Positions 31,790-42,535 of a stretch of DNA of 64,000 nucleotides are shown one piece after another (the stretch's first letter is position 1; every line of letters starts with the position of its first letter). Origin of the DNA: Forficula auricularia. Lineage: Eukaryota; Arthropoda; Insecta; Dermaptera; Forficulidae. The notes below the pieces were generated by a model, which was not told the origin of the DNA, did no database searches, and was given only the letters and a program-made list of their open reading frames with translations. The position numbers were made by a program, and so were the translations under genes. Where the stretch lies: contig JALMQS010000841.1 of the NCBI GenBank assembly GCA_024734495.1, forward strand, positions 3,838,176 to 3,902,175. Direction: 5' to 3'.

Positions 31790-32060
31790 AGCGTTTATAT
31801 AATGGATCGTGTTGCTTTTGATGTTCATTCTCGAGGCGAGGGAATCCGGGCAGGAAAACATCTTCTCCGCTCGCTGACACATTTGGGTTAATGCCATTAG
31901 AATATCACAATCGAGTCATAGGGGTAAAATTAACTGAAATCTGCTGACATTGGGGACGGCGAGGGGACCTCAGGGGGCTGGAAGGGATCCGACGAAATGA
32001 GTGTGCAACCGACCAGCTGTTCTTTAGCGAATATTTTTAATAGCGACTTGAACTGAAAGC
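31790..32060. promoter_or_regulatory. GC-richer island with homeodomain-type sites, candidate enhancer
   Basis: Unique, non-repetitive and moderately GC-rich, with GGTTAATGCCATTAG, TAAAATTAACTG and CAGCTG (E-box) motifs and no open frame with a domain. This composition is typical of conserved non-coding elements; conservation cannot be tested here. Confidence 0.25.
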
Positions 32061-32169
32061 ATCTTTATCCAGTCTATTTATTTACTTTATTTCTATTCCC
32101 TGACCTAGGATCAGGAATGTATTTGCATTTCTAAGCTAACTTATTATTTCATTTTCATTTTTATATATT

Positions 32170-32275
32170 GATATATTTTATTATTTATATAACTAGATGT
32201 TAAATAAAACTGCGGCCAATATGTCTGTTTATTTTCTTTAGTCTTCCGCCAACGTTTCGGATGAAATCCTTCAGG
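32170..32275 (-). mobile_element. Foldback fragment with decayed hammerhead-like core
   Basis: GCCAACGTTTCGGATGAAAT...CCTTCAGGTCAGAGG; on the minus strand this is CTGAAGG, a GGA/TCC hairpin and GAAACGTTGG. Partner arm not found. Confidence 0.45.
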
Positions 32276-32391
32276 TCAGAGGATAGTAAACAAATTTCGA
32301 ACGGTATTTCGTCAAATAATTTGAATTTTTATTAATGTTAATAACTTTCCAAGCCATTCTCACTCCAATCTTGAATTCGAAGCTTCCCTGA

Positions 32392-32586
32392 AAAAAGATA
32401 TCGATTAGGATTTTCTCACAAAAATCTGCTCTCATAAGGCATTCAAGTACACATACTGGGGAGAAGCCTTTTAGCTGTGGTCTGTGTAAACAAAGCTTCT
32501 CACTAAAACCATATCTCACAAATCATTCAAGGACACGTCGGCGGAATGCTATAAAAAATTACATAACACCGAAGTATTGGCTGTAG
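32392..32586 (+). pseudogene. C2H2 zinc-finger protein fragment
   Basis: Open for 65 codons between a TGA (32389) and a TAG (32584). It includes [14 protein letters not shown], the linker TGEKPF, then C-G-L-C with 12 residues to H and SRTR where the last zinc ligand (H) is replaced by R. That is one and a half Kruppel-type fingers with a canonical linker. No start codon, no further fingers and no donor/acceptor context. Likely a processed or transposon-captured scrap next to foldback repeats. Confidence 0.75.
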
Positions 32587-32639
32587 TTTTATTAAACTAT
32601 TATTATCATTTTCGTCCATAATGTGTATTAATTCGAAAG

Positions 32640-32864
32640 TTTATAACGGGGATTAAGGACAAGTTTTCTGTGTAATTTTTTTTATTTTTTAACCAACGTT
32701 TCGTCGACTTTTCCGACTTCTACAGGGCTTAAATAATTACATGACATATTCATCTAAAGTACATTATTTTCTTTTATCTCCGTTACCAATGAAAAACCAT
32801 CAAAAACTTAAATTTCAAAAAATAAAAACTTGTCCTTAATTCCCATTATAAACTTTCGAGGTTT
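32640..32864 (-). mobile_element. Foldback element with GTCG-stem hammerhead-like core
   Basis: Arms: AGTTTATAACGGGGATTAAG GACAAG (32637) and CTTGTCCTTAATTCCCATTA TAAACT (about 32830). One core on the minus strand (32687-32740). The second core is not recognisable. Confidence 0.65.
32687..32740 (-). ncRNA. Hammerhead-like motif with covarying stem II
   Basis: Minus strand: CTGTAGA (one core change, A6 to T), extra A, GTCG-GAAAAGT-CGAC, GAAAC, ACGU, U17. Stem I: C-G, C-G, G-U, A-U, one A-A mismatch, then UUU/AAA. Stem II is entirely different from the GGAGG family yet still complementary. Confidence 0.45.
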
Positions 32865-32944
32865 AAAATTAAATTAGGTTAGAGTTGGTGGTGTTTCACA
32901 CTTCTCCTTGTGAAACACCACCAACTCCAACCTAATTTAATTTT
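32865..32944. repeat. Near-perfect hairpin, 36-bp arms
   Basis: Arms 32865-32900 and 32909-32944 differ at one position around an 8-nt loop (CTTCTCCT). Could be the core of a very young hairpin MITE or fold as a small-RNA precursor; no flanking target duplication is obvious. Confidence 0.8.
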
Positions 32945-33103
32945 AACAATGTTTCCCTAAATTTGGTTTATAAAGAGTAAAGAGTAATTAAGGATATGGG
33001 ATGCCAGACTTTAGAGAGGCCAAAGAGGATGGGTCAGAGCCGAATGGAGACAGGTGGTTGTGTCAAACCAGTCTTAGGGCTGTGTACTCAATAATGATGA
33101 AAG

Positions 33104-33373
33104 AATAAAAAATTAACGGTGTCTCCATCTCCATATCTAATTCATATTCACATGATTTTATTCATTAATCATCCTCAGAAGCATTTGAAAGGAAGTTGCT
33201 CTGAAAAACGATACTGTTGACGATCCAAAACGTCTGCGGAAGGCGAAAATTTTATTACCTCGTTTTTTTTCAACATCTATAAAGAATAAAAAATTTAACT
33301 ATGTCTCCATCTTCACATCTAAATGATAAACACATGTTTTTAATTTATTTATCGTTCATCCTCAGAAACACTT
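33104..33373 (+). repeat. Diverged direct repeat, offset about 178 bp
   Basis: AAAGAATAAAAAATT...TGTCTCCATCT.CA.ATCTAA and CATCCTCAGAA recur in order at 33104-33190 and 33282-33373. Just upstream (33000-33090) is an unassigned GC-richer block whose plus-strand reading includes a tryptophan motif (GDRW) loosely like LINE C-termini. Confidence 0.5.
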
Positions 33374-33711
33374 GAATTTATCATCTGTCTGAAAGTCTTT
33401 GCATTCTCATTTTTTGCAAATCCAAGAATAGATATTAAAAAAAAAAAAAAAAAATTCCTTAATTCAACATTAATCAATCAATCGATAAAATTAATTCAAC
33501 TATTTCTTATGTTTTGCACTATATCTAGTCCTACATTTAGGTATCACTAAGCTAATATGAAGGTGTTTGATTTTATTAATTGTTTTGATCTCTTTACTAC
33601 GCACCACCCTTTTGAGTAGAAAAATTTAGAAGTTTTGTGTAGTGAAGCTTTGTAGTTTGCATACTGTTAATTTCTCAATTTCTCATTTAATCATTCTGAA
33701 ATTGATACATA
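33374..33711. other. AT-rich unique sequence
   Basis: Poly-A run near 33440; nothing else. Confidence 0.3.
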
Positions 33712-33800
33712 CTAGTACTTGCTGTCTTCATGGTACTTGGCCTCACCAGCGATGACTCTCCATCTATTTTGATCTTGAGCTGCCTTTTTGTAATATGGAA
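33712..33800 (-). pseudogene. Non-LTR retrotransposon C-terminal scrap
   Basis: Minus-strand translation ends KKAAQDQNRWRVIAGEAKYH. The motif A.DR.RWR.(V/I)..EAK lies near the C-terminus of many arthropod LINE ORF2 proteins. The open frame extends to 33915, but the rest is not recognisable. Confidence 0.45.
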
Positions 33801-34054
33801 CATTAAACATCATTAGTCTCTTTTTAACTTGTTTCTCCAAGTGGCTGTTAGTTATAAAAGCCCTCCCATTACGTTTTGAAATTCTGCAATTATTCGTCTT
33901 AAATATATTGCCCATCCATGCTATAATAATTACATACTATAAAATAATTTTTTAATCTTTCAACATTGTTCTAACTTAAAAACTTGAACTTTTAAGAATA
34001 ACAGCAATCTAACGTCCAATTTCACAAACCGTACTTATAACTAAAGTAAAATAA

Positions 34055-34640
34055 ATTGACATGTTCTCATATGGCCATCCACTTGACTTTACCATACACT
34101 TCTGGTTGAGTTTGGTACAAGGGCCTAGATTTTCATTTTTTTGACCCTACAACCCCCCCCCCATTTTGGGAGGTAAGTTTTTGTCTCCCCCTCCTAATTT
34201 TGGCTCCAGAAAAAAAATATTTTCGTTATTATAGTTTCATTTTATAGTATATTTCATTTTTCTTGTTTTTTTTTAGTTTGAAAATATTATAATTTTAAAT
34301 TTAAATTCCCCCTCCCTCCCCTTAATTTTGGGTCGATATACACCAAAATCTATTCAGCTCTTGATCTCAATGGACCAAAACTACGTGTGAAATTTGCTTT
34401 TGATATTCACACTAGTTTTTGAGCTAGCTCGTACACAAAATTTGTTAACACACAACCTAACAACTTAACATACTAACAGAATAACAGACTAACAGACATT
34501 TTGATAAAACAGTTATTATCTCGAAAAATATAATTTTTTCGATGTTTACTTATTAGAGCTATTTTGTAGACCGAAATGCCATGGTTTCGCCCAATTTTTT
34601 TCAAAATAGTTTGAGCCCATACCCTGTATGGTAAAGTAAT
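34055..34640 (+). mobile_element. P-family element
   Basis: Starts with GTTCTCATATGGCCATCCAC TTGACTTTACCATACA and ends CCATACCCTGTATGGTAAAGT. Internal order as in the other copies (poly-C tract, GGGTCGATATACACCAAAAT, TGTTTACTTATTAGAGC, ATGCCATGGTTTCGC). The segment before the right end is deleted. Confidence 0.8.
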
Positions 34641-35460
34641 TAACCTCAAGCTAACCGATGCTTTAAGTATTATCGGTGAAATATATATTATCTTAAAACT
34701 TGGTTTGAGGTTGGTGAAATCGGGCGCAAAATACATACTTCATTTATTACATAGTTTATGACCAAGGTGATCTCAACATAAGGAATCAAGTGTGAAATTA
34801 AATTAGGTACTTATATTTTAGTTGTATGCAAATTTTTACTCCTACTATTTATCACTTCTCTTTCTCCAGCTCTTGAGTTTTCCAGTCTTTTATTTTTCCT
34901 CCTTCCATTATTTCCATCTTGCCCTGAGTCTAACTTTTCTTCTTTCAAAAGGCGTACAATGCAATATAAATTTCAAAATCATAAGATATCACTATGGAAT
35001 AACATTAATTTAATAAAAAAAATATGACTAATTTTAAAAGATATCGAATCATTAAATATTTAACATTAACCTTTATATCGTACAATTTTGATTGCTACGA
35101 TAAACTTCGAGGTTTTGTCCAGTCTTGCGGCCCTTTTTGTCATCCTCCTAAGATCTAATCTGAGATTAAAACAACGATTTCGAGGAAATTACTCACAACT
35201 CAAGTCAAAGAAGATGACCTTTCTAATCGCAACACTCTCTCTATCTATAGATCTAGATATACGATCATCAGGTAATCTATGTTAGAGAAAAAGTAATCTG
35301 GTATTTTATGATGCTATCAATTTTAATTGAAAACACAAGGTTAAATATTCATCAAAAGATCTTATTCTGCATTAACGAATTATTAAATGTGTTTGATTAG
35401 AATGGTTTTTAATTTTAACTGGCTTTTCGTCAAGTAAGATCAAAAAAATTTTAATATCCA
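34641..35460. other. Unique sequence
   Basis: No domain in the frames at 34822-35013 and 35088-35285. Bases 35080-35280 are slightly less AT-rich. Confidence 0.3.
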
Positions 35461-35539
35461 TGAAAAATTATATTTATAATTTAAAAAAGACTGATGATGA
35501 GGGCAAAGCCTTCGAAACTATAGTCTCAAACAAATAAAC
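35461..35539 (+). ncRNA. Hammerhead-like ribozyme motif, F family
   Basis: CTGATGA (35491), extra T, GAGGGC-AAA-GCCTTC, GAAAC (35514), ACTATAGT palindrome, C17 (35525). Same core as 25948 with a different loop base. The upstream ATTTATAATTTAAAAAAGA and downstream TCTCAAACAAATAAA supply a weak stem I. Confidence 0.5.
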
Positions 35540-35825
35540 AATATAAGGAACCAAATATTCGTAAAAATCCCAAACACATTCTAAAACGACTAATATGCAA
35601 TGAAAATGTGATGGAAGGCAGGTCAAGGATAATGAAAAATAAAATTCCGAATAAATTTATTGGAACTTTCATCCTCTTAAAAAGCGACTTACGGAGGATC
35701 TTCCTTCCTCCTTCAGGGTTTAAAAGAGTCAATGAAGGAAAATATACAGGAAACTTCCGTCTTCTCTCCTTCAGCAGTGCTTTAATATTGCCGATTTGTG
35801 ACAGAAATATCAATAGAATATTTTT
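35540..35825 (+). mobile_element. Left arm of a D-family palindrome split by 2.4 kb
   Basis: Inverted relative to 38212-38497. Shared blocks: AATCCCAAACACATTCTAAAA, TGATGGAAGGCAG, TCATCCTCTTAAAAAGCGAC, GTCAATGAA.GAAAATATACA and AATATCAATAGAATATT. The hammerhead-like core (35683-35720) has decayed. Confidence 0.8.
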
Positions 35826-37370
35826 CTTTAATATATGGCATGCAATGCACCGTGTATATAATATGAGAATTTACGTGGGTGTTAAATGTTGTCTATAGTA
35901 GAATAAAAAGTCAAACCATATTACTTTTAGAATTAATAAAATGGTGTTGAGTTGAAAATCTTATTACGAAATGAATGTAAATTGATTTTATATAATATTC
36001 CGTCTCTACCGATAAATCGAGTAAATAAACAAAATATGTGAACTTTATTAGAATATAATTTGAATATATATTGAATATATAAAGATTAAAGAATTTGAAT
36101 AAATCTGAAATCAATTTAATATTCGGATTTTTTCTTTTCTTTTTGCTATTTTTTTTCTTATTTGCCTGAAAGAAAAAAAACAAAAACAAAAGTCACCTTG
36201 ATTACTATCCATGTATAGGTAAGAGATCGGTGTGCAAACCAAAGGCCATTTTAATCCATAATATTATTTATTATTTGATTATTTAAATTGATTTTTCTTT
36301 TCTTTATGTATTTCATATTTTATTTCTCGAAGTAGAGTTTCATTTCATGAATCATCGTTTCTTTTCATTTGGTTTATTCAACAATTTTTCTGACTCAAGT
36401 TTCCGAATAGATCATTGAATACATTCTTTTAATATGTATAATTTGTTGACCTGGCCATGATGCCAGCATTACAGCCAGCCAATTGCAGCATTGAAATCAA
36501 GCGTTAACCATTGCTTTTCTTAAAATTTTAAAAATTTGTATCCGGATACCAGGAACGATCAGGAGTGTACTTTCCTCCCCGCCATTTTAATTTTAAACGA
36601 TTTGTTGTGAACAAAAATGTTGTTGATCTCGAGAGCAGTTGAAGTGAAAGAAATCAGTAAGCATCAGTAGAATCGAGTTTCATTTCACTAATCATACTAA
36701 TTAATGATTTTTATTAAATTTTTAGGCTTCATGAAAATGTTGTTGTAATATACCTTCTTTAGAAGGGCAATAGCAAGAAATTTTGATATGGGATACGTCT
36801 TTTCAAAACACTAAAATCCGTAGGATACAACCAATGGTAAAATTTGAGATAGGTACTTATTCCAACAACATTACGAGTTAATGCTAAATTCTAAGATTAT
36901 TACTAATTAGACCATGAACTAAAATAAAAGATTCAAATCAACACAATTATTTCGTTTCCGAAATTTTGTTATGTATTCTATATGTCTATGTATGCAAAAT
37001 GCATCGTACTTTTCTCGGATATAAGTTATAGTTATAGAACATTTCTTCGTTTTATTTTTAGAAAAGTGGTCCAGTGAAAATTCCCAGAGGTATTCAGTGA
37101 TTTGTTAAATAAAATACTATTCTATTCTTTGGTTTAAATTGTATATTTTTCAAAACTTCGAAGGGATCCTCTACAATTCTTTTTGGCTTTGACTATGATA
37201 TATTTAAAACTAATTTGTAAAACTCCGGACAAACTACCTGATGACTTTGTCATCTAAATTAACTTGACGTATTATTTAAGTGTGATTACCTAAAGTTAGA
37301 TCTAAAATGACAGTTATCTGATATATTGAATTTAAAGCTGAATTAACCTCCAGCCAACTTTAACTACTTT
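35826..37370. other. Mostly unique sequence with a candidate conserved block
   Basis: 36445-36690 is less AT-rich and non-repetitive (TTGACCTGGCCATGATGCCA, CAGCCAGCCAATTGCAGCAT, TTCCTCCCCGCCATTTTAAT); candidate regulatory DNA. The remainder shows nothing recognisable. Confidence 0.3.
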
Positions 37371-37436
37371 GAAGGAGACAATAAAAGAGTGTGTCTTCTG
37401 TTGGAATTATGGACACACTCTTTTATTGTCTCCTTC
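37371..37436. repeat. Perfect hairpin, 25-bp arms
   Basis: Arms 37371-37395 and 37412-37436 are exactly complementary around a 16-nt loop. The right arm continues into the F-family module (CCTCGGCAAAAAAACTTTC). A similar but unpaired ACACACTCTTTTCTCCTTCA lies at 48599, so the hairpin is probably an F-family foldback centre. Confidence 0.85.
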
Positions 37437-37490
37437 AATATATAAAAATTTTGCTACCCTCGGCAAAAAAACTTTCAATTTAACTACATG
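37437..37490 (+). mobile_element. F-family fragment
   Basis: AATATATAAAAATTTTGCTA CCCTCGGCAAAAAAACTTTC matches 48612-48660 directly and 25895-25930 inversely. Confidence 0.6.
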
Positions 37491-37914
37491 TTGACAAAGT
37501 GATTTTTAGTAATAAATAGGAATTATAATAACTTTATCTAGAGTTAGAAGCTTATCCAAATGTCGGACTCAGAAATAATCTAGCTCGCACTACACATACA
37601 TGTAAATCCTCGAAAATCTAATATAAAATAATTCAAAACCATTTAATTGCAGTGATAAAGTTAAGACTTCTTATCTAATGATAATGATTTAATATTATAT
37701 TTATTATATTAATATGTAATTAAATACAGTATATTAAAAACATTTAGAAATCATTTTTCAAAATAGTTTTTTGGACACTTGCCCTTGAACATTACTACAA
37801 CCTAAATAATGTTTCATCAATTGATTTTGCCTTTTTCAGACTTTTAAATGAATTATTATAAAGTATAAAACTTCTACAATCTAACAACCATTCTAATAAA
37901 TACATAAAGAAAAA
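37491..37914. other. AT-rich unique sequence
   Basis: Nothing recognised. Confidence 0.3.
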
Positions 37915-37973
37915 CAAAGAGGTTGTCCTCTGCTTGATGCAAATAAACATTCACACCTATATATACATATAAA
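37915..37973 (-). mobile_element. F-family terminal fragment
   Basis: AAACAAAGAGGTTGTCCTCT GCTTGATGCAAATAAACAT, the reverse complement of the F module at 26058-26100. Confidence 0.6.
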
Positions 37974-38222
37974 TCGTCGGATTACTGCCAAAACAAGCTA
38001 ACTCCACTTTTATTCAATTCGGAGTTAAGTACTCCATTAGATTAAAAAATGTTCGAAAAACATACTGACAAAACCAGACAACTCCAAACAAACTGTTAAG
38101 GCAGGCAAAACAAGTGGTCCAAAAAACCCAACTCCATTTTTACAACTTTTAGTTTGCTAAAACGAGATAAAAACAGTTGGATCAAATTATGGAGTTTACT
38201 TGTTTTGGCAGTAACCCGACGA
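37974..38222. mobile_element. W-family TIR MITE (249 bp)
   Basis: Termini TCGTCGGATTACTGCCAAAA and TTTTGGCAGTAACCCGACGA, continued by CAAG...AACTCC / GGAGTTTACTTG. It lies between the F fragment and the right arm of the split D palindrome. Target duplication not clear. Confidence 0.75.
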
Positions 38223-38497
38223 AATATTCTATTGATACTTCTGTTACAAATCGGCATTATTAAGGCACTGCTGAAGGAGAGAGGAAGGAAGTTTCCTGTA
38301 TATTTTCATTCATTGACTCTTTTAAAACCTGAAGAAGGAAGGAAAAGAACGTCGCTTTTTAAGAGGATGAAAGTGACGTTCCAATAAATGTATTTTTCAT
38401 TATCCATTGCCTGCCTTCCATCACATTTTCATTGCATATTAGACGTTTTAGAATATGTGTTTGGGATTTTTACGAAAATTTGGTTTGTTATTTGATT
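38212..38497 (-). mobile_element. Right arm of the split D-family palindrome
   Basis: Reverse complement of 35540-35825. Carries CTGAAGAAGGAAGG at 38330 but the GAAAC box is lost. Slightly overlaps the W element edge because the junction is not exact. Confidence 0.8.
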
Positions 38498-38659
38498 TTT
38501 CTCTAATAGATACCTGCAAAGATATAATAAAGTAGAGTGTTTATTTGAAATAACAATAAACTGTCAACAGCCTTGGTATCTTCAAATCACCTGTTTCCAA
38601 ATGACTAAGACGTGTGATTGCTTTGTTCTGAAGTGACTCACCCAACTCAGAATCTATGT

Positions 38660-38929
38660 GCTGTTTTTTTATAATGATATTGATACAAGAAGAAATTGCA
38701 CCAAAAAGCTACAACCTCTGTAGTCCGCGGTGGGTCCTTTTATCGTGAAAATAAGAAGAGATTTTATGGATTGACTCGGAGTTGAAGATATCTCTGGATG
38801 GGGTTCTTGAAAAACTAAAGGTTATATGTAGCTGGGAAGTCGGGCATGGAAAGAGAGTTCCAGTATCTAGAAGCCATAGTGATAAACGAATTGGCGAATT
38901 GTTTGCATTTTTACACCCTTTCTATGAAA
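38660..38929 (-). mobile_element. LINE L-family 3' end fragment, copy 2
   Basis: Colinear with 44290-44540: GCACCAAAAAGCTACAACCT, GGTGGGTCC, ATCGTGAAAATAAGAAG, TTTTATGGATTGACTCGG, GAGAGTTCCAGTATCTAGAA and AAACGAATTGGCGAATTG. Reading frame disrupted. It joins the P element that follows without spacer. Confidence 0.6.
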
Positions 38930-39508
38930 ATAAGCTGACGTGTTCTGATGTGGCCATCCACTTGACTTTAATATACAACCAGGCCCCTCACTTATATTTA
39001 ATATTTAATAAAATGATTTATAATCATGAAGGGGAGGGGGTTAGTTTTTCCATTTTTGGACTTCTGGAGTCCAAGTGATTATGCATACAAAATTTGGTTG
39101 AGTTTGCTCAAATAGCCTAGATTTTTAATTTTTAACCCCCCCCCCCTCCACCCTTTGGGTCAATATGCACCAAAATATAATCAGCTCTTAATCTCAATGG
39201 ACCAAAACTACCTGTGAAATTTGGTTTTGATATTCACACCTGTTTTTGAGCTAGCTCGTCCACAAAAATTTGGTAACGTACAGACTAACAGACATTTTTA
39301 CAAAACAATTATTATCTCGAAAAATATAATTTTTTCGATGTTCACTTATTAGCGCTTTTTTTAGAGCAAAATGCCATGGTTTCGCACAATTTTTTTAATC
39401 AAAATAGTTTAAGCCATTTTTGAGATATTTCGAAAAAAGAAGGAAAAAACTAATTTTTTCATGCACGATTACAATACTTGACCATACTCTGTATGGTAAA
39501 GTAAAATC
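38930..39508 (+). mobile_element. P-family element
   Basis: AATAAGCTGACGTGTTCTGA, TGGCCATCCACTTGACTTTA ... CATACTCTGTATGGTAAAGT. Full internal order (GGGGAGGGGGTTAG, poly-C, AATATGCACCAAAATATAAT, ATGCCATGGTTTCGCAC, CATGCACGATTACAATAC). Confidence 0.8.
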
Positions 39509-40371
39509 AACACCCCTTAGCGATAATCTAAAACAAATTAAATTATGTACTTCATTTACCCCGATGAATTCTAGAGAGTGATAAATTTAAATCCGAATCT
39601 GAAATTTTTTCGGATTAGATCACCCTTGATAAAATTAGAAAACTAATCAAAAACTTCCAAGTGTTTCACGAATTTGACTCTTCAATTACTTAACTCTAAA
39701 GTCATCTAGGTATTTCGACAAATTGATGACTTTTGAGGCGACGAATACTTTTTTCATCGTTTAAAAATTTTAATTATCCTAATTTTTCTAATTTCTTCAA
39801 AGGTCGTCTAATACAAAAAATAACTTCTAAATCATGCCCTTACTTTTTTCAAAATAAAAATTTGAATTTTCGATTCTATTTCTTAAGGGTATAAAATAAA
39901 TATGAATAGTAAGATAATTCAGAATTTCTCAAATAGAATTTACGCCTTAATAGAGTGTTACAGAGAAATGTTTTTTCAAAATTACTTAAAAAGTAAATAA
40001 TAATTCAATGATGTCTAACATTTGTATAATATAAATATTTTTATTTAATTGAAATCGTGTAATTCCGAAAGCATTTCATTCATATTTAGTAAAAATATTT
40101 CAAATCGATAATTAATAAAATTTCAATCATAGCTTGAATTTATATCTTTCGAAAAGAATGCGGAAATAGTTCATTGAACTGCTACTCTGAACAAAATACC
40201 TCTTTAATTGTATAAATATTTGGTTAACTATTTTTACTCTCACTTACGAATATCTTGAATTGCAAAGATCTTAGAAATGCGAATTACCCGGAAATATAGA
40301 TATCTTTGAGGTCTACTGAATAAGCCCTGCAAACCCTTTTTTCAACGTTTTAGACATATCTTGTATTTTTT
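39509..40371. other. AT-rich unique sequence
   Basis: Nothing recognised. Confidence 0.35.
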
Positions 40372-41365
40372 AACCGACTTCAAAAAAGGAGGAGGTTCTC
40401 AATTCGACTGAATTTTTTTTTGTGTTTCTATGCTACCTGATATCTTCGCCAATTGTGAAACGATTTTGATGATTTTTTTACATTGGGTTCAGTTTAATTT
40501 CCGATTGGTCCCTTTTTTTTCATTGCTATTGGACCTTTTTGGCTATGTTTGTTTAGGCATAACTTCTTTGTTTATGAACCGATTTCGATGATTCTTTTTA
40601 TATTGGAAAGAGGGTACCTTAGGAATGGTGCCATATTAATTTGGTCAAGTTTTGATGATATGATCAATGACCAATTAACGTAAATCTCCAATTCTTATGA
40701 GCAAATATTCGAAATTATAATAAAAAAAATCAATCTTAAAACGTTCATTTAAAACCTGCAAACGTTTCTAGTGAATTTCTATATTTATGAATTTTATTTT
40801 ATTATCATTTTTTGATTCATTCGCCTGACCCTTTCTCTTATGAGATGCATGCAAGGTATTATATTAAGTCACTATTAATAACATCACTAAAAAGAGAAAA
40901 AAAAAAAATTTCCCTTTGGCCTTGGTGGAAAGAGAAAAATAATTTTTATGAAAAAAATAAAACCGACTTCAAAAAAATTAAATACAACAAATAAAATAAT
41001 AAAACTCAAAAATAAAATAAAATGTACTAAAAGGTATAAAATAATTATCAAATTTAGTTACAACTAAACGACGAAATATTTACATGAAATCACTTTTTGA
41101 AGTCGGTGCTAAACAAACTATATAAGCGACCGTACCGGCCAATCGTACTAAGTAAAATCCGTCGAGTTTGATTCATAAAATGTATATGTTGGGCACCGAC
41201 TTCAAAAAGTGATTTCATGTAAATATTTCGTCGTTTAGTTGTAACAAAATTTGATAATTATTTTATACCTTTTAGTGCATTTTATTTTATTTTTGAGTTT
41301 TATTATTTTGTGTGTTGGATTTAATTTTTTTGAACTCGGTTTTATTTTTTTTTATAAAAATTATT
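40372..41365 (+). mobile_element. CCGACTTC-family repeat, copy 3
   Basis: AACCGACTTCAAAAAAGGAG start; head to 40955; foldback tail 40958-41365. The spacer of the palindrome is in the opposite orientation to that of copy 2 (CTATATAAGCGACCG...ATTCATAAAATGTATATG versus CATATACATTTTATGAAT...TATAGTTTG), so the central spacer has flipped between copies. Confidence 0.8.
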
Positions 41366-41523
41366 GTTTCTTTGAGGTGACTAAAGTATCTCCTTCATCT
41401 GAGTTTTAGACTTTCGAAGCTAAGTTTCATTACTCATTTGGAAGTGCCGTTAAATCTCTAGAAAAGAGCTCAAAGCAACCAGACGGCGAAGAACACAATC
41501 GAACTCAGAACCCCTTATTCACT

Positions 41524-42034
41524 AACTAGTCAAAGTTTTGATCACCATTCAATGGGTTGCTAACTGTTTTATATATTAGAGAAGGAAGAATTTTACTCTT
41601 GTAATAACTCTTTGTTCAAATCAAAACTGATTTCTACTGGGAACTAAAACTTGGGTATCGATTAAATGTAAAACGGGCACCTAATTACTGTCGATACAAT
41701 GTTTGGTCTGTCTGTCTGAATGTCCTTCTTCCAGAGCTCGTAATCTAAATCTTATAAGATACAAACTTGAAGTTTACAAGATTCTAAATTTATTTTTAAT
41801 TCAAAAAAAAATTGTTTCTCTCAGAGTACAGAGTTGTTGATTCATAAAGAGATTGTTAACTAATTAGGGCCCCGTTTTACATTTGAACAGGCTTCAATAC
41901 CCAAGTTTTCGCCCGCGGTAGAAATCAGAATTGATTTGAACAAAGAGTAATTTATTACAAGAGTAAAATTCTTTCTCCTCTTTTAAATGAAACGGTTAGC
42001 AATTCCATTGAGTGGTGATCAAAACGTTTGACTA
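41524..42034. mobile_element. K foldback element
   Basis: Arms: AGTCAAAGTTTTGATCACC ... and GGTGATCAAAACGTTTGACT, with inner shared blocks TTACTCTTGTAATAA, CTTTGTTCAAATCAA, ACTTGGGTAT and ACATTTAATC-like ends. The spacer is about 200 bp. Single copy in the window. Confidence 0.75.
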
Positions 42035-42037
42035 ATG

Positions 42038-42477
42038 CAGTGTTTCTCAACATGTGTGCAGGTCCGTGCCTGGTGGGTGTTCATTGCTTTCGCTGCACGC
42101 AGGCGTTCAAATAGCCAGGAATTTTTTTATGAGATTAAAATATGAAATTTGTAAAAAAAAATTTCAAATCATCTATACTTTTTTTTTACAAATTTCATTT
42201 TTAATCTCATAAAAAAACAAAAAAAAATCCCTGGCGATTTGAACGCCTGTGTGCGGCGCACGCAATGAACACCCACCAGGCCCGGTGATGTGTGCCGCGA
42301 GACATTGTCAAATAATTAAAATTTCAAATTGCATGGGCTTTGTAACTTTGAAATGGTATTTGTAATTACTTCAATTTTTTTTTATTGTATCATACAACTT
42401 TTACATATTCAGGTGGGCCGCAAATGATTTCAGATATTTTTAGTGTTCCGTCAACTAAAAAAGGTTGGGAAATACTG
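42038..42477. mobile_element. hAT-like MITE J1 with nested insertion
   Basis: CAGTGTTTCTCAACATGTGT ... GGTTGGGAAATACTG, homologous to J2 (43388-43607): GTGCCGCGAG, AATAATTAAAATT, GTAATTACTTCA, CCGCAAATGATT.CAGATAT and CCGTCAAC. CAGTG.TTCTCAACC ends are typical of hAT. The 42069-42280 MITE is inserted near the left end. Confidence 0.75.
42069..42280. mobile_element. Hairpin MITE nested in J1
   Basis: CCTGGTGGGTGTTCATTGC ... GCAATGAACACCCACCAGG, with inner palindromic arms (CAGGCGTTCAAAT, ATGAGATTAAAAATGAAATT). Confidence 0.85.
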
Positions 42478-42535
42478 GTTTAACTTTAAAAGTTCCTGTT
42501 CAAAAATGCATATAGAAAAAAATTTTATTTAGATT

